Below are positions 17,150 to 25,182 of a stretch of DNA of 64,000 nucleotides, piece after piece; position 1 is the first letter of the stretch; each line of letters starts with the position of its first letter. Position numbers and translations under genes: made by a program. The stretch comes from JAFDWI01 sp964544305. GTDB lineage: Bacteria; Actinomycetota; Acidimicrobiia; Acidimicrobiales; Iamiaceae. The stretch is taken from NCBI GenBank assembly GCA_964544305.1, contig CAZJAZ010000008.1, positions 1-64,000 on the forward strand, in the 5' to 3' direction. The notes below the pieces were generated by a model. It saw only the letters and a list, made by a program, of their open reading frames with translations, did no database searches and was not told where the DNA came from.

Positions 17150-18529
17150 ATGCAAAAGATCAATGTTCGCCACTGGCGCATCGCCGCACAAGCAGTCTTT
17201 GCTGCACTTTTGCTCACCGTCACCACCGTCTCCCCTGTTGGTGCGGCGACAAGCCAGTCCACGCAGCGGGCCGTCGGCCCCGACACCGGCTGGCAAGCCA
17301 CCACCCCTGCCGATCAAAACATGGACGCCACCACATTGCAGGGCGCCTGCGACTATGCACTCCAGCCTCAACGCCACACCCAAGGCGTCGTCGTGATCCG
17401 GGGAGGCAAGCTCGTTGACGAATGCTACGCCGACGGAGAAGGTCCCCGCTCGTGGGCGGCAAGCTGGTCGGTGGGCAAAAGCTTCGCATCCACCCTTGTT
17501 GGCATTGCTATCGCCCAAGGCAAGATCCCAAGCCTCGACGTGTCGATGGATACGTTCTTCCCCGAATGGACCGGCACCCCCAAAGCCGCCATGACACTAC
17601 GAGACGTGGTCACCATGTCATCGGGTTTGCAATGGAACGAAGACTACGACCCGTCTGACACCGGCGCCTCCGACGTCATTCAAATGGGTCTGTCATCTGA
17701 CCAACTCGAATACGCCAAAACCCGACCGCTCATCCACACGCCCGGCACCGTCTGGTCATACTCAAGTGGTGACGCCATGTTGCTCTCTGGTGTGATCCAA
17801 AAAGCGACCGGCATGGCCGCAGGCGACTACGCCCAACAAGTGCTCTTTGCACCTCTTGGCATCACCCAAGTCGAGTGGTGGAAAGACGCGGCCGGCCACA
17901 CGCTGACCTTTTGCTGTCTTGACATGCCCAGCCGTGACTTCGCTCGGCTCGGATTGCTCTTTCTGAACCACGGCAATTGGGGCGGCCACCAAGTCGTACC
18001 CGCCCAGTGGGCGACCGACGCGTTCGAACCCGTGGCCGATTCTGATGAGCACTACGGCTTTATGTGGTGGATGTTCACCATGGACGGGGTTGAAGGCCGC
18101 ATCTACATGGCCAATGGCTTCGATGGCCAGATGATCTTTGTGATCCCAAGCCTTGATCTTGTCGTTGTCCGCAACGGCGACTACGTCAAATCGAAATGCC
18201 CCGCCATTGCCGACCCCGTACTCTTTGGCCGGTATCCACCGTCAAACTTGGTTCCCGGTCAAGGAACCCGCCCACCTGAAGACTGGTCGAACACCGACTT
18301 CTTGCAATCAATCGTTGACTCGGTCACCGGGCCATCCTCAGGACAAGACGTCTTCCCCGCTGATGAACCCGACCCGGGAACCCGATTCCCAGACGGGCAA
18401 ACAACCGCCCCCTGCAAAGACGACACGGCACCAACCACGTCAACGCCCACACCAACAACGCCATCGGCAAGCAACACCGAACCTGTAGCCGCGGTAGCCG
18501 TCAAAGCCCAACCCACGTTCACCGGCTGA
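17150..18529 (+). CDS. Secreted SxxK serine hydrolase (class C beta-lactamase/NylB-like)
   Basis: A 459-aa protein. Residues 1 to about 33 form a Sec signal peptide (basic start, hydrophobic core AVFAALLLTVTTV, then GAATS). The catalytic SxxK is Ser107-Val-Gly-Lys110 (WSVGKSF), followed by YSSG (Tyr204) as second motif. The family includes penicillin-binding esterases and 6-aminohexanoate-oligomer hydrolases; the WSxGKS form is common in the latter group. A Thr/Pro-rich tail after about residue 420 may be a wall-spanning linker; no sorting motif is seen. An AAAAGGGG ribosome site precedes the ATG. It is divergent from the M24 operon and shares its operator. Confidence 0.88.
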   Translation: MQKINVRHWRIAAQAVFAALLLTVTTVSPVGAATSQSTQRAVGPDTGWQATTPADQNMDATTLQGACDYALQPQRHTQGVVVIRGGKLVDECYADGEGPRSWAASWSVGKSFASTLVGIAIAQGKIPSLDVSMDTFFPEWTGTPKAAMTLRDVVTMSSGLQWNEDYDPSDTGASDVIQMGLSSDQLEYAKTRPLIHTPGTVWSYSSGDAMLLSGVIQKATGMAAGDYAQQVLFAPLGITQVEWWKDAAGHTLTFCCLDMPSRDFARLGLLFLNHGNWGGHQVVPAQWATDAFEPVADSDEHYGFMWWMFTMDGVEGRIYMANGFDGQMIFVIPSLDLVVVRNGDYVKSKCPAIADPVLFGRYPPSNLVPGQGTRPPEDWSNTDFLQSIVDSVTGPSSGQDVFPADEPDPGTRFPDGQTTAPCKDDTAPTTSTPTPTTPSASNTEPVAAVAVKAQPTFTG

Positions 18530-18561
18530 TTCCAGGACCTGCGCCCCTTCTCTCTCTCCTG

Positions 18562-18612
18562 CGAAATTTGACGCGTTATGGCCCCTCTGGGGCCATAACG
18601 CGTCAAATTTCG
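18562..18612. terminator. Perfect 24-bp hairpin between convergent genes
   Basis: Arms 18562-18585 and 18589-18612 are perfectly complementary around a 3-nt loop (TCT), and flanking CCTTCTCTC / GAGAGAAGG extends the stem imperfectly. No T-run follows on either side. It overlaps the last codons and stop (18603-18605) of the minus-strand synthetase gene. Likely a bidirectional transcription end. Confidence 0.75.
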
Positions 18613-20090
18613 GAGGAGAGAAGGTCGGGCAAGTGGGTGCGTACGATCTTTCCCATGGCATTGCGCTCAAACGATGCAACGACAACAAAGCGCTCGGGAA
18701 CTTTGTACTTCGCAAGATTCGCCAAACAATAGGCACGCAACGCATCAAGGCTGGGCTCGTGACCAGGCGCAAACTCGACCGCGGCAACAACACGCTCACC
18801 AAGACGCGCATCTGCCACACCGAAAACGGCACACGCCGCCACCCCATCAACCTCGTAGATCACCCTCTCGACTTCAGCCGGGTACACGTTTGCCCCACCA
18901 CGATTAATCACCAACGTCAACCGATCGCGCACATGGAGCTCCCCAGCTTCGTCAACAAAACCGATATCCCCAGTGTGCAACACCCCATCACGCAACACGT
19001 GTTCAGTTGCGTCAGGCCGTTGCCAATAACCCAGCATGAACCGGTATCGGTCATCAGCCGCGCGAATCGTGATCTCGCCTGACTCTCCAGTCGGCACTGG
19101 TACACCATCGCCATCGCGAATCTCGACGCGCAAATGTTCCAACGGTTTGCCACTTGACCCTGGTCGATGCGACCGCCCACGCGGATCAATCGTCACCACC
19201 GCCGGGGCTTCGGTCAGCCCATAGGTGCACAAGATCTCCCGATTAAACTTTGCTTCAAACGCGTGACGCACCGCGCTTGGGCAATCCGCTCCCCCATTCC
19301 ACACCTCATTGAGACTCGCAAGTGCTTCTGGGGCAACCTCATCGTCGTGGGCCAGCGAATGCAACAGCGCAGGCGGGCCATTCCACGTTGTGACACGCTC
19401 ACGGCGGATCCAATCCGCCACGCCTTGCGCAAACATTTGATCCATCACCACACACGTCCCACCAGCTTGTGCGGTGAGCAACGTGGTGAGCACCTGCATG
19501 TTGAGGATCGTGAACGGCAAACAGTCGCCTTTGCGCAACTCAGGCCCATAGCCACGAGACGCGACCAACGCGGCGCCTGGTAACAACAGGTTCCATTGAC
19601 TCTGCACCGCCCCTTTGGGCCGACCGGTCGTCCCACTCGTGTACGCGATTCCGGCGGGGGCAAAGGGATCAACATCACCACCCACAGGCTCCTCTGATAC
19701 GGCGGCCACAAGTTCACGCCAGTGGTCGAGTTCAACCCGACGGGTTGTCGCACCTGCCACCGACGAATCACTCAACAACACCAACGCTCCCGAATCTTCG
19801 AGTTGAAAAACCTTTTCGGGATCGGCCAACGCCTGATTGATCCCCACCCAAATCGCCCCCAAGCGCATCGCCCCATGAAAAGCCACAATCACGTCAAGCT
19901 CATTGGGCAGTGACACCGCCACACGGTCACCACTCCTCAACCCCACACGACGCATGGCATGTGCCGCCTGATCACAGACTCGATCAAACGCTGCGTACGT
20001 CAATCGGTGACTTCGCGTCACGACCGCTTCGCGTTCAGGATCGGCCGCGGCAGCTCGTCGCACCACCCCAGCGATCGTTAACGGCATCAT
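18603..20090 (-). CDS. Acyl-CoA synthetase (AMP-forming), class I
   Basis: A 495-aa adenylate-forming enzyme. It has the P-loop YTSGTTGRPKGAV, the A5 motif YGLTEAP, the hinge HTGDIGFVDE followed by RDRLTLVINRGGANVYPAEVE, and the C-terminal catalytic Lys in NAMGKIVR. It should activate a carboxylic acid to its CoA thioester through an acyl-AMP. A -10 box TAACGT (20105-20100) lies 6 nt before a TTG at 20093, so a leaderless start there is also possible; I take the ATG at 20090. The operator at 20127-20142 lies over the -35 region. Substrate unknown; the partner across the promoter is a second enzyme of the same class. Confidence 0.92.
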   Translation of the reverse strand: MMPLTIAGVVRRAAAADPEREAVVTRSHRLTYAAFDRVCDQAAHAMRRVGLRSGDRVAVSLPNELDVIVAFHGAMRLGAIWVGINQALADPEKVFQLEDSGALVLLSDSSVAGATTRRVELDHWRELVAAVSEEPVGGDVDPFAPAGIAYTSGTTGRPKGAVQSQWNLLLPGAALVASRGYGPELRKGDCLPFTILNMQVLTTLLTAQAGGTCVVMDQMFAQGVADWIRRERVTTWNGPPALLHSLAHDDEVAPEALASLNEVWNGGADCPSAVRHAFEAKFNREILCTYGLTEAPAVVTIDPRGRSHRPGSSGKPLEHLRVEIRDGDGVPVPTGESGEITIRAADDRYRFMLGYWQRPDATEHVLRDGVLHTGDIGFVDEAGELHVRDRLTLVINRGGANVYPAEVERVIYEVDGVAACAVFGVADARLGERVVAAVEFAPGHEPSLDALRAYCLANLAKYKVPERFVVVASFERNAMGKIVRTHLPDLLSSEI

Positions 20091-20126
20091 CAAGAGCCAA
20101 CGTTACCGCGACCGTCAGCTACGTTT

Positions 20127-20142
20127 CTGACAGTTGCGTCAG
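20127..20142. promoter_or_regulatory. Palindromic operator, copy 2 of 3
   Basis: CTGACAGTTGCGTCAG between the two divergent acyl-CoA synthetase genes. It matches copies 1 and 3 at CTGACA and GTCAG with the same 16-bp length; the centre is less symmetric. It lies 37 nt upstream of the minus-strand gene and 111 nt upstream of the plus-strand gene. Confidence 0.6.
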
Positions 20143-20253
20143 CTTTGTGAACGAAAGCCGACTAACATCCGCGACACCTATGAAACGGGCGCGACGAACC
20201 TGCCAGGCACTTGATGCTGCGCGCGCCTTCAACACTGTTTGGACTCCGCAACA

Positions 20254-21897
20254 ATGACGATCCACCGCGGGCCAGCACTCGAAACCATCACGGACATCGG
20301 CTCCATCACAGTGGCCGGGTTCATTCCCGACGTTGCGCACCGCTACCGCGAGAACGAAGCAATCGTTTTCGATGACCCCATCACCTCAACAACCACACGA
20401 TGGACATATGACGACCTTGGCTTTGCCACCCGAGACATCGCACGGGCGCTGCTCGTCGACGGCGTTGAACCCGGCACCCGCGTCGGTGTACTCATGGGGA
20501 ACCGCCCCCAAGCCATCGCCGCAATCTTTGGTGCCGCAACAGCGGGTGCCGTGCCGGTCCTCCTTTCAACATTTGCGCCACCACGTGAACTCGCCACTAT
20601 TTGTCAGGCCGCCGACGTCGAGATCATCCTCACCCAAACGAAGCTCCTCAACCGCGATTTTCCATCTGAGTTCGCCGCCCTGCGCTGCGATCTGCCCCGT
20701 GTGCGTCACGTCATCGCGTTCGGTTCGAAGAGCTGGGATTTCTGGCTCACCAGCGCCAACGAGGTTGCTACCGACGAACGCATCGCACATCGCTTCATGA
20801 GTATCGGGCCCGACGACGATGGACTCATCTTCTTCTCGTCGGGCACCACCTCAGCACCAAAGGGCATCGTGCATTCTCAGCGTGGCCCTGCGCTTGCATG
20901 CTGGCTCCAAGGCAATGTCTTCAAGCGGACCCCCGACACCCGCATGTGGAGTCCGCTCCCGATTTTCTGGAGCGCTGGTTTCAACTCGGCAGTCGGCTCA
21001 ACCCTCGCCATGGGCGGAACGTGCGTGCTCCAAGAAACGTTCGACCCCGGCACAGCGCTCGAGCTACTCGCCCGCGAGGCCGTCACCGAACCCTACGCAC
21101 TGCCCCATCAGAATCGGGCGCTCGCCGAACACCCGAACTGGGAAGCCACCGACCTCTCATCGCTGAGAGCCGTCTACGGAAAATCGGTGTACGCCCGGCA
21201 TCCCAAAGTCGAAGGCGACCCGAACTGGAACATGCCCGTCGGCTATGGCATGTCTGAGACGTGCGCACTCTTTAGCGCGCACGATGCCGCCACCCCACGA
21301 GAAGATCTCCGCACGTCATATGGTCGACTTTTGGCGGGGAATGAACTGCGGGTCGTTGAGCCAGAAACGGGCATTGACTGCAGTATCGACGTGACCGGCG
21401 AACTGTACGTTCGAGGCCCAAGCGTCATGAAACATTATCTGGGTTCTGCCCGCGACACGTGTTTCGACAGCCAAGGATTCTTTCCGACCGGCGACCTCGG
21501 ATTCATTGATGATCACGGCAACGTGCACTTTGAAGGTCGTGCGACAGAAATGATCAAAACATCTGGCGCAAATGTCTCTCCCGCCGAAGTCGAAGTGCAA
21601 CTCCAAGCGTTCGAACCCATCAAAGTGTCCCGAATCATTGGTATGCCCGACATTGAGCGTGACGAAATCGTTGTTGCTTGTGTGACGCTCAAAGAGGGAG
21701 CACACGCAACCCAAGATGACATCCAACACTTTCTTCGCAACCGCATCGCTGGCTACAAGATCCCGCGCATCGTACTGTTTTTTGACGACGGAGAAATCCC
21801 CATGACCGCCGCGGGATCAAAAGTTCGCAACACCGAACTCGCAGAACTCGTTCACGCCCGCCTAACCGCCACAGCACACGATCAAGGAGAACAATGA
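20254..21897 (+). CDS. AMP-dependent acyl-CoA synthetase, first gene of a catabolic operon
   Basis: A 547-aa class I adenylate-forming enzyme with P-loop FFSSGTTSAPKGIVHSQ, A5 motif YGMSETCAL, hinge PTGDLGFIDDHG and the loop EMIKTSGANVSPAEVE. The C-terminal Lys lies in TAAGSKVRN. It presumably forms a CoA thioester for the MaoC-type protein encoded next. The ATG at 20254 is preferred; a TTG 15 nt upstream is in frame, and neither has a clear ribosome site. Its stop overlaps the next gene (ATGA), beginning a run of six co-directional genes to 26879. Confidence 0.9.
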   Translation: MTIHRGPALETITDIGSITVAGFIPDVAHRYRENEAIVFDDPITSTTTRWTYDDLGFATRDIARALLVDGVEPGTRVGVLMGNRPQAIAAIFGAATAGAVPVLLSTFAPPRELATICQAADVEIILTQTKLLNRDFPSEFAALRCDLPRVRHVIAFGSKSWDFWLTSANEVATDERIAHRFMSIGPDDDGLIFFSSGTTSAPKGIVHSQRGPALACWLQGNVFKRTPDTRMWSPLPIFWSAGFNSAVGSTLAMGGTCVLQETFDPGTALELLAREAVTEPYALPHQNRALAEHPNWEATDLSSLRAVYGKSVYARHPKVEGDPNWNMPVGYGMSETCALFSAHDAATPREDLRTSYGRLLAGNELRVVEPETGIDCSIDVTGELYVRGPSVMKHYLGSARDTCFDSQGFFPTGDLGFIDDHGNVHFEGRATEMIKTSGANVSPAEVEVQLQAFEPIKVSRIIGMPDIERDEIVVACVTLKEGAHATQDDIQHFLRNRIAGYKIPRIVLFFDDGEIPMTAAGSKVRNTELAELVHARLTATAHDQGEQ

Positions 21898-23099
21898 GCG
21901 ACGAACTCGACACCTCCGACCTCGACCGGCACATGGGGATGCCCATTCGACCTGGCGAACTGACCGAACCCGTGGCACGCAACGACATCCGTCGGTGGGC
22001 ACAAGCAATGCACTACCCCAACCCGTTGCACTACGACGCCCCTTATGCCGAGCAAAGCCGCTTCGGCGACCTCGTCGCCCCTTTAAGTTTCACCGTCGCC
22101 TGTGACACCTCCCACGGCTGTTCCCCCGCACAAGTCGGGCGCATCCCAAATAGCCATCTCATCTTCGGCGGTGACGACTGGTGGTTCTTTGGCCCACGCA
22201 TTTACCCCGGCGACCATTTCATCTGCCACCGTATGCCCTTTGACTACCGGGTCACGCAAACAAGTTTTGCTGGACCCACGTGTTTTCAACGCGGCGACAC
22301 GCTCTACATCAACCAACGGGGCGAACGCGTCGCGCTCCAACGCTCGACCGCCATTCGCTACACCGTGCGCGAAGCCAAATCAAAGAAGCTCTTCACCGCG
22401 CAAAGCGATCCGGAATGGTCCGACAACGACCTTTCCGAGATCGAGAAACGCAAAGACGCATTTATTCACCAGATCCAGTCACTGGGCCACAACCCACGGC
22501 TCTTTGGCGACGTCGCCACCGGCGACACCCTCGCAGAACATGTCATTGGCCCACATTCACTCGCCAGTTTCACCACTGAATGGCGGGCATTTCCGATGAC
22601 GGTTTGGGGCGGGATGGCCAAAGGTCCAACCACCGTGTCGGCCAAAGACCTCGGCTACACCGACGAAATGGCGGGTGGCGAAGGTGACAAGCGCCTCGAG
22701 CGCACCAACCCTGAGCTTGCCGACGGTGCCTACTACGGACCGTCACGAGGTCACCTGCAACCCCGCTGGGCGGCACACGTGGGCATGCCCCGCGGCTATG
22801 GCTACGGCGCATCAATGGGTGCGTGGATCATCGACTTCGTCGCCGCGTGGGGTGGCGAATGGGCGGACATCACCCACGTCAGCGCCCAGTACCGCAACCC
22901 GGCTTTCACCGGCGATATCACGATCATCACCGGCAACGTCACCGAAACCTGGGTAGAACGCCGCCATCACTACGCCCGCATCCACGTCGAGCTTCACAAC
23001 CAAGACGACGCCACTCTTGCCAAAGCCGACGTGACCGTTGAATTGCCCGCGAAAGATCCACGCGACACGCACACGCACGAGGCGAAGAGCGCATCATGA
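21894..23099 (+). CDS. Double hot-dog MaoC-like hydratase/dehydratase
   Basis: A 401-aa protein. The N-terminal half (DIRRWAQAMHYPNPLHYDAPYA) is a MaoC_dehydrat_N-type hot-dog fold. The C-terminal half (HVGMPRGYGYGASMGAWIIDFVAAWGG followed by YRNPAFTGDITIITG) is a second hot-dog, so the protein resembles the double hot-dog hydratases that act on enoyl- or hydroxyacyl-CoA thioesters. The classical Asp-His hydratase pair is not obvious to me. It overlaps its neighbours by 4 nt on both sides, placing it between a CoA ligase and a 2-hydroxyacid dehydrogenase. Confidence 0.8.
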   Translation: MSDELDTSDLDRHMGMPIRPGELTEPVARNDIRRWAQAMHYPNPLHYDAPYAEQSRFGDLVAPLSFTVACDTSHGCSPAQVGRIPNSHLIFGGDDWWFFGPRIYPGDHFICHRMPFDYRVTQTSFAGPTCFQRGDTLYINQRGERVALQRSTAIRYTVREAKSKKLFTAQSDPEWSDNDLSEIEKRKDAFIHQIQSLGHNPRLFGDVATGDTLAEHVIGPHSLASFTTEWRAFPMTVWGGMAKGPTTVSAKDLGYTDEMAGGEGDKRLERTNPELADGAYYGPSRGHLQPRWAAHVGMPRGYGYGASMGAWIIDFVAAWGGEWADITHVSAQYRNPAFTGDITIITGNVTETWVERRHHYARIHVELHNQDDATLAKADVTVELPAKDPRDTHTHEAKSAS

Positions 23100-24082
23100 C
23101 CTTGCCAACACCGCTCACCATTTTGTCGACCGCCCCGCTTCGCGGACCAGGGCTCGACGTCCTGCAATCCATGGGGACCGTCATTGTCGACCCGTGGATT
23201 GATGCGGCGCCCATGCGCATCTACAACCCTGAACAGCTCGCCGAGCGCATCACCGCCGAGGGTGCCAACGTGGTGATCTGTGAAGCCGACCTGTGCAAAG
23301 GACCGGTATTTGAAACCGGCCTCGTCGCAATCGGATCAACCCGAGGCGACCCGACCAACGTTGACTTGTACGGTGCGACCAACGCTGGGATCCCGGTGCT
23401 GCGCGCCCCGGGACGCAACGCCGACGGTGTGGCCGAACTTGCAGTCGCCATGGTGTTCGGTGTGACCCGACACCTGCGAAGTGCTGATGCCGACGTACGC
23501 AACGGCGACGTGTTTAAGGGCGGAACCATCCCTTACCAACGTTTTCGGGCCCACCAAATTGCGGGGCGCACCATCGGCCTTGTCGGTCTCGGTGCCGTTG
23601 GGAGGGCCGCGAAATGGCGCTTCGAAGGTCTCGGGATGACCGTCATTGCCCACGATCCGTACGCTGATGATGCCACCCACGACCTTGATGACCTCCTTCG
23701 TGAAGCCGACATCGTGTCAATGCACGCCGCGGTCACACCCGACACGTTGCATCTCATGAACGAGGAGCGTTTCGCACACATGCAAGCCGGGGCGGTCTAT
23801 GTGAATACCGCCCGGGCTGGCCTCCACGACCTCGACGCGCTTACCAAAGCGCTTGGCTCTGGGCACCTCGGTGCGGCCGCACTCGATCACTTCGATGGGG
23901 AGCAGCTCCCGGCGGGTCACCCACTGCTTGAAATGGACAACGTACTTCTCGCCCCCCACATCGGTGGTGCCACCTACGAGACCGAAGCGGTTCACACGAC
24001 GCTCATGGCTGATGGTCTCGCCGCCCTCGCCCGAGGCGATCAACCATTCAACCTTGCCAATCCAGAGGTCTTTCGCCAATGA
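23096..24082 (+). CDS. D-2-hydroxyacid dehydrogenase (NAD)
   Basis: A 328-aa member of the D-isomer-specific 2-hydroxyacid dehydrogenases. It has the Rossmann motif GLVGLGAVGRAAKWRF, the catalytic Arg in NTARAGLHD, the acidic residue in AALDHFDGE and the catalytic His in LAPHIGGAT. It should interconvert a 2-hydroxyacid and a 2-oxoacid with NAD(H). The pairing with a class II aldolase (next gene, 4-nt overlap) and, elsewhere in the island, an FGGY kinase is a known association in sugar-acid or polyol catabolism. Exact substrate unknown. Confidence 0.92.
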   Translation: MTLPTPLTILSTAPLRGPGLDVLQSMGTVIVDPWIDAAPMRIYNPEQLAERITAEGANVVICEADLCKGPVFETGLVAIGSTRGDPTNVDLYGATNAGIPVLRAPGRNADGVAELAVAMVFGVTRHLRSADADVRNGDVFKGGTIPYQRFRAHQIAGRTIGLVGLGAVGRAAKWRFEGLGMTVIAHDPYADDATHDLDDLLREADIVSMHAAVTPDTLHLMNEERFAHMQAGAVYVNTARAGLHDLDALTKALGSGHLGAAALDHFDGEQLPAGHPLLEMDNVLLAPHIGGATYETEAVHTTLMADGLAALARGDQPFNLANPEVFRQ

Positions 24083-24741
24083 GCGACACCACCACGTCAC
24101 CTTCCACCACCCCCGAAGAAATTTTAGCCACCGCCAAAGCCATGCTTGCCCAAGGCCTCGTTGAGGGCACTTCAGGCAACATTTCGGGGCGGCTCGCGAA
24201 TGGCACCGTCTGTCTCACACCATCGTCTGTTCACTATGACACGATGACGCTGGATGACCTGGTGATCTGTGACCTTGCCGGTAACGTTGTCGCAGGCACA
24301 CGTTCACCAACCACTGAAAAAGACCTGCACCTTCGCACCCTGGCCCGCTACCCCGAACTCGGTGCGGTAATTCATACCCACGCGGTGTACGCGACGATGT
24401 TCGCGCTTGCCCACGAACCCATCCCTGCGGTCATCGAAGAAGTCGTGGTCTATGTGGGCGGCGACGTGCCGTGTTGTGACTACAAAGGCACCGGTTCGCG
24501 CGAACTTGGCGAAGAAGTTGCGGCAAAACTCGTCGACCGTGGCGCGGCGCTGCTCGCCAACCACGGACTTGTGACCTGTGGGCCAACACCACAAAAAGCG
24601 TTGCACAACGCGGCACTCGTCGAACGCACCGCACAGATCATCTGGGGTGCCCGGGCAATGGGTGCCACCATCCACCCGCTTCCCGACAAAGTCAACACCG
24701 ACATGGCGGCCGTGTATGACTACGTCCGACACAACCCATGA
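24079..24741 (+). CDS. Class II aldolase/adducin family protein (fuculose-phosphate aldolase-like)
   Basis: A 220-aa zinc aldolase of the AraD/FucA type. GTSGNIS near residue 33 is the phosphate-binding loop, TEKDLHLRTLARYPELGAVIHTHAVYAT holds the catalytic acidic residue and the zinc His pair HTH, and ANHGLVTCG carries the third zinc His. These enzymes split a phosphorylated sugar into dihydroxyacetone phosphate and an aldehyde, or decarboxylate a related sugar acid. It overlaps the hydroxyacid dehydrogenase by 4 nt. Confidence 0.92.
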   Translation: MSDTTTSPSTTPEEILATAKAMLAQGLVEGTSGNISGRLANGTVCLTPSSVHYDTMTLDDLVICDLAGNVVAGTRSPTTEKDLHLRTLARYPELGAVIHTHAVYATMFALAHEPIPAVIEEVVVYVGGDVPCCDYKGTGSRELGEEVAAKLVDRGAALLANHGLVTCGPTPQKALHNAALVERTAQIIWGARAMGATIHPLPDKVNTDMAAVYDYVRHNP

Positions 24742-24756
24742 CGCGGCACCATTGAC

Positions 24757-25182
24757 ATGTCTTTCGCTTTTGATTCAACCGACCAAAGCGCAATCGGTGC
24801 TGTTCTTGACAACCTCCTCCCAGGATGCGTGGAACTCGGCGCTCTGAGCTATATCGAAACACTTCTTGGCGCCCTCGATCATGAACCACCCCATATCTGG
24901 GCGGCACCCGTCGACCACGACGACAACTGGCTCGAACTCGGCCCCTGGGAGCGCCACGCCTGGGCAAAGCGAATCAACACTTGGCGGCACGTTTACCAAC
25001 GCATCGCGACGAACACCGCCACCCAAAACGACCTGACGATCGCCTACCACCACGCCTGTGAAGCAACTTACGGCGACCCAGCCTACGGCGGGAATCGCAA
25101 CGAAGCGGCCTGGCTGCGCATTGGGTTTCCCGCCCCAATGTTTCCTCCCACCCGCACACAGTCCACCGGCGGCACCCGATGA
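24757..25182 (+). CDS. Gluconate 2-dehydrogenase subunit 3-like small subunit
   Basis: A 141-aa protein resembling the gamma subunit (subunit 3) of membrane FAD dehydrogenases: an N-terminal LDNLLPGCVELGALSYIETLLG, then alpha-helical segments ending in GNRNEAAWLRIGFP. In known systems this subunit is a chaperone or partner of the GMC flavoprotein. The stop overlaps the GMC gene by 4 nt, which supports pairing. Family members usually carry a Tat signal; here the N-terminus (MSFAFDSTDQSA) has none, so the complex may stay in the cytoplasm. Confidence 0.8.
   Translation: MSFAFDSTDQSAIGAVLDNLLPGCVELGALSYIETLLGALDHEPPHIWAAPVDHDDNWLELGPWERHAWAKRINTWRHVYQRIATNTATQNDLTIAYHHACEATYGDPAYGGNRNEAAWLRIGFPAPMFPPTRTQSTGGTR

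Noticed and set aside
16263..17396. 377-codon frame on the plus strand
   Set aside because: Antisense to the M24 gene and running through the promoter into the serine hydrolase in the wrong frame.
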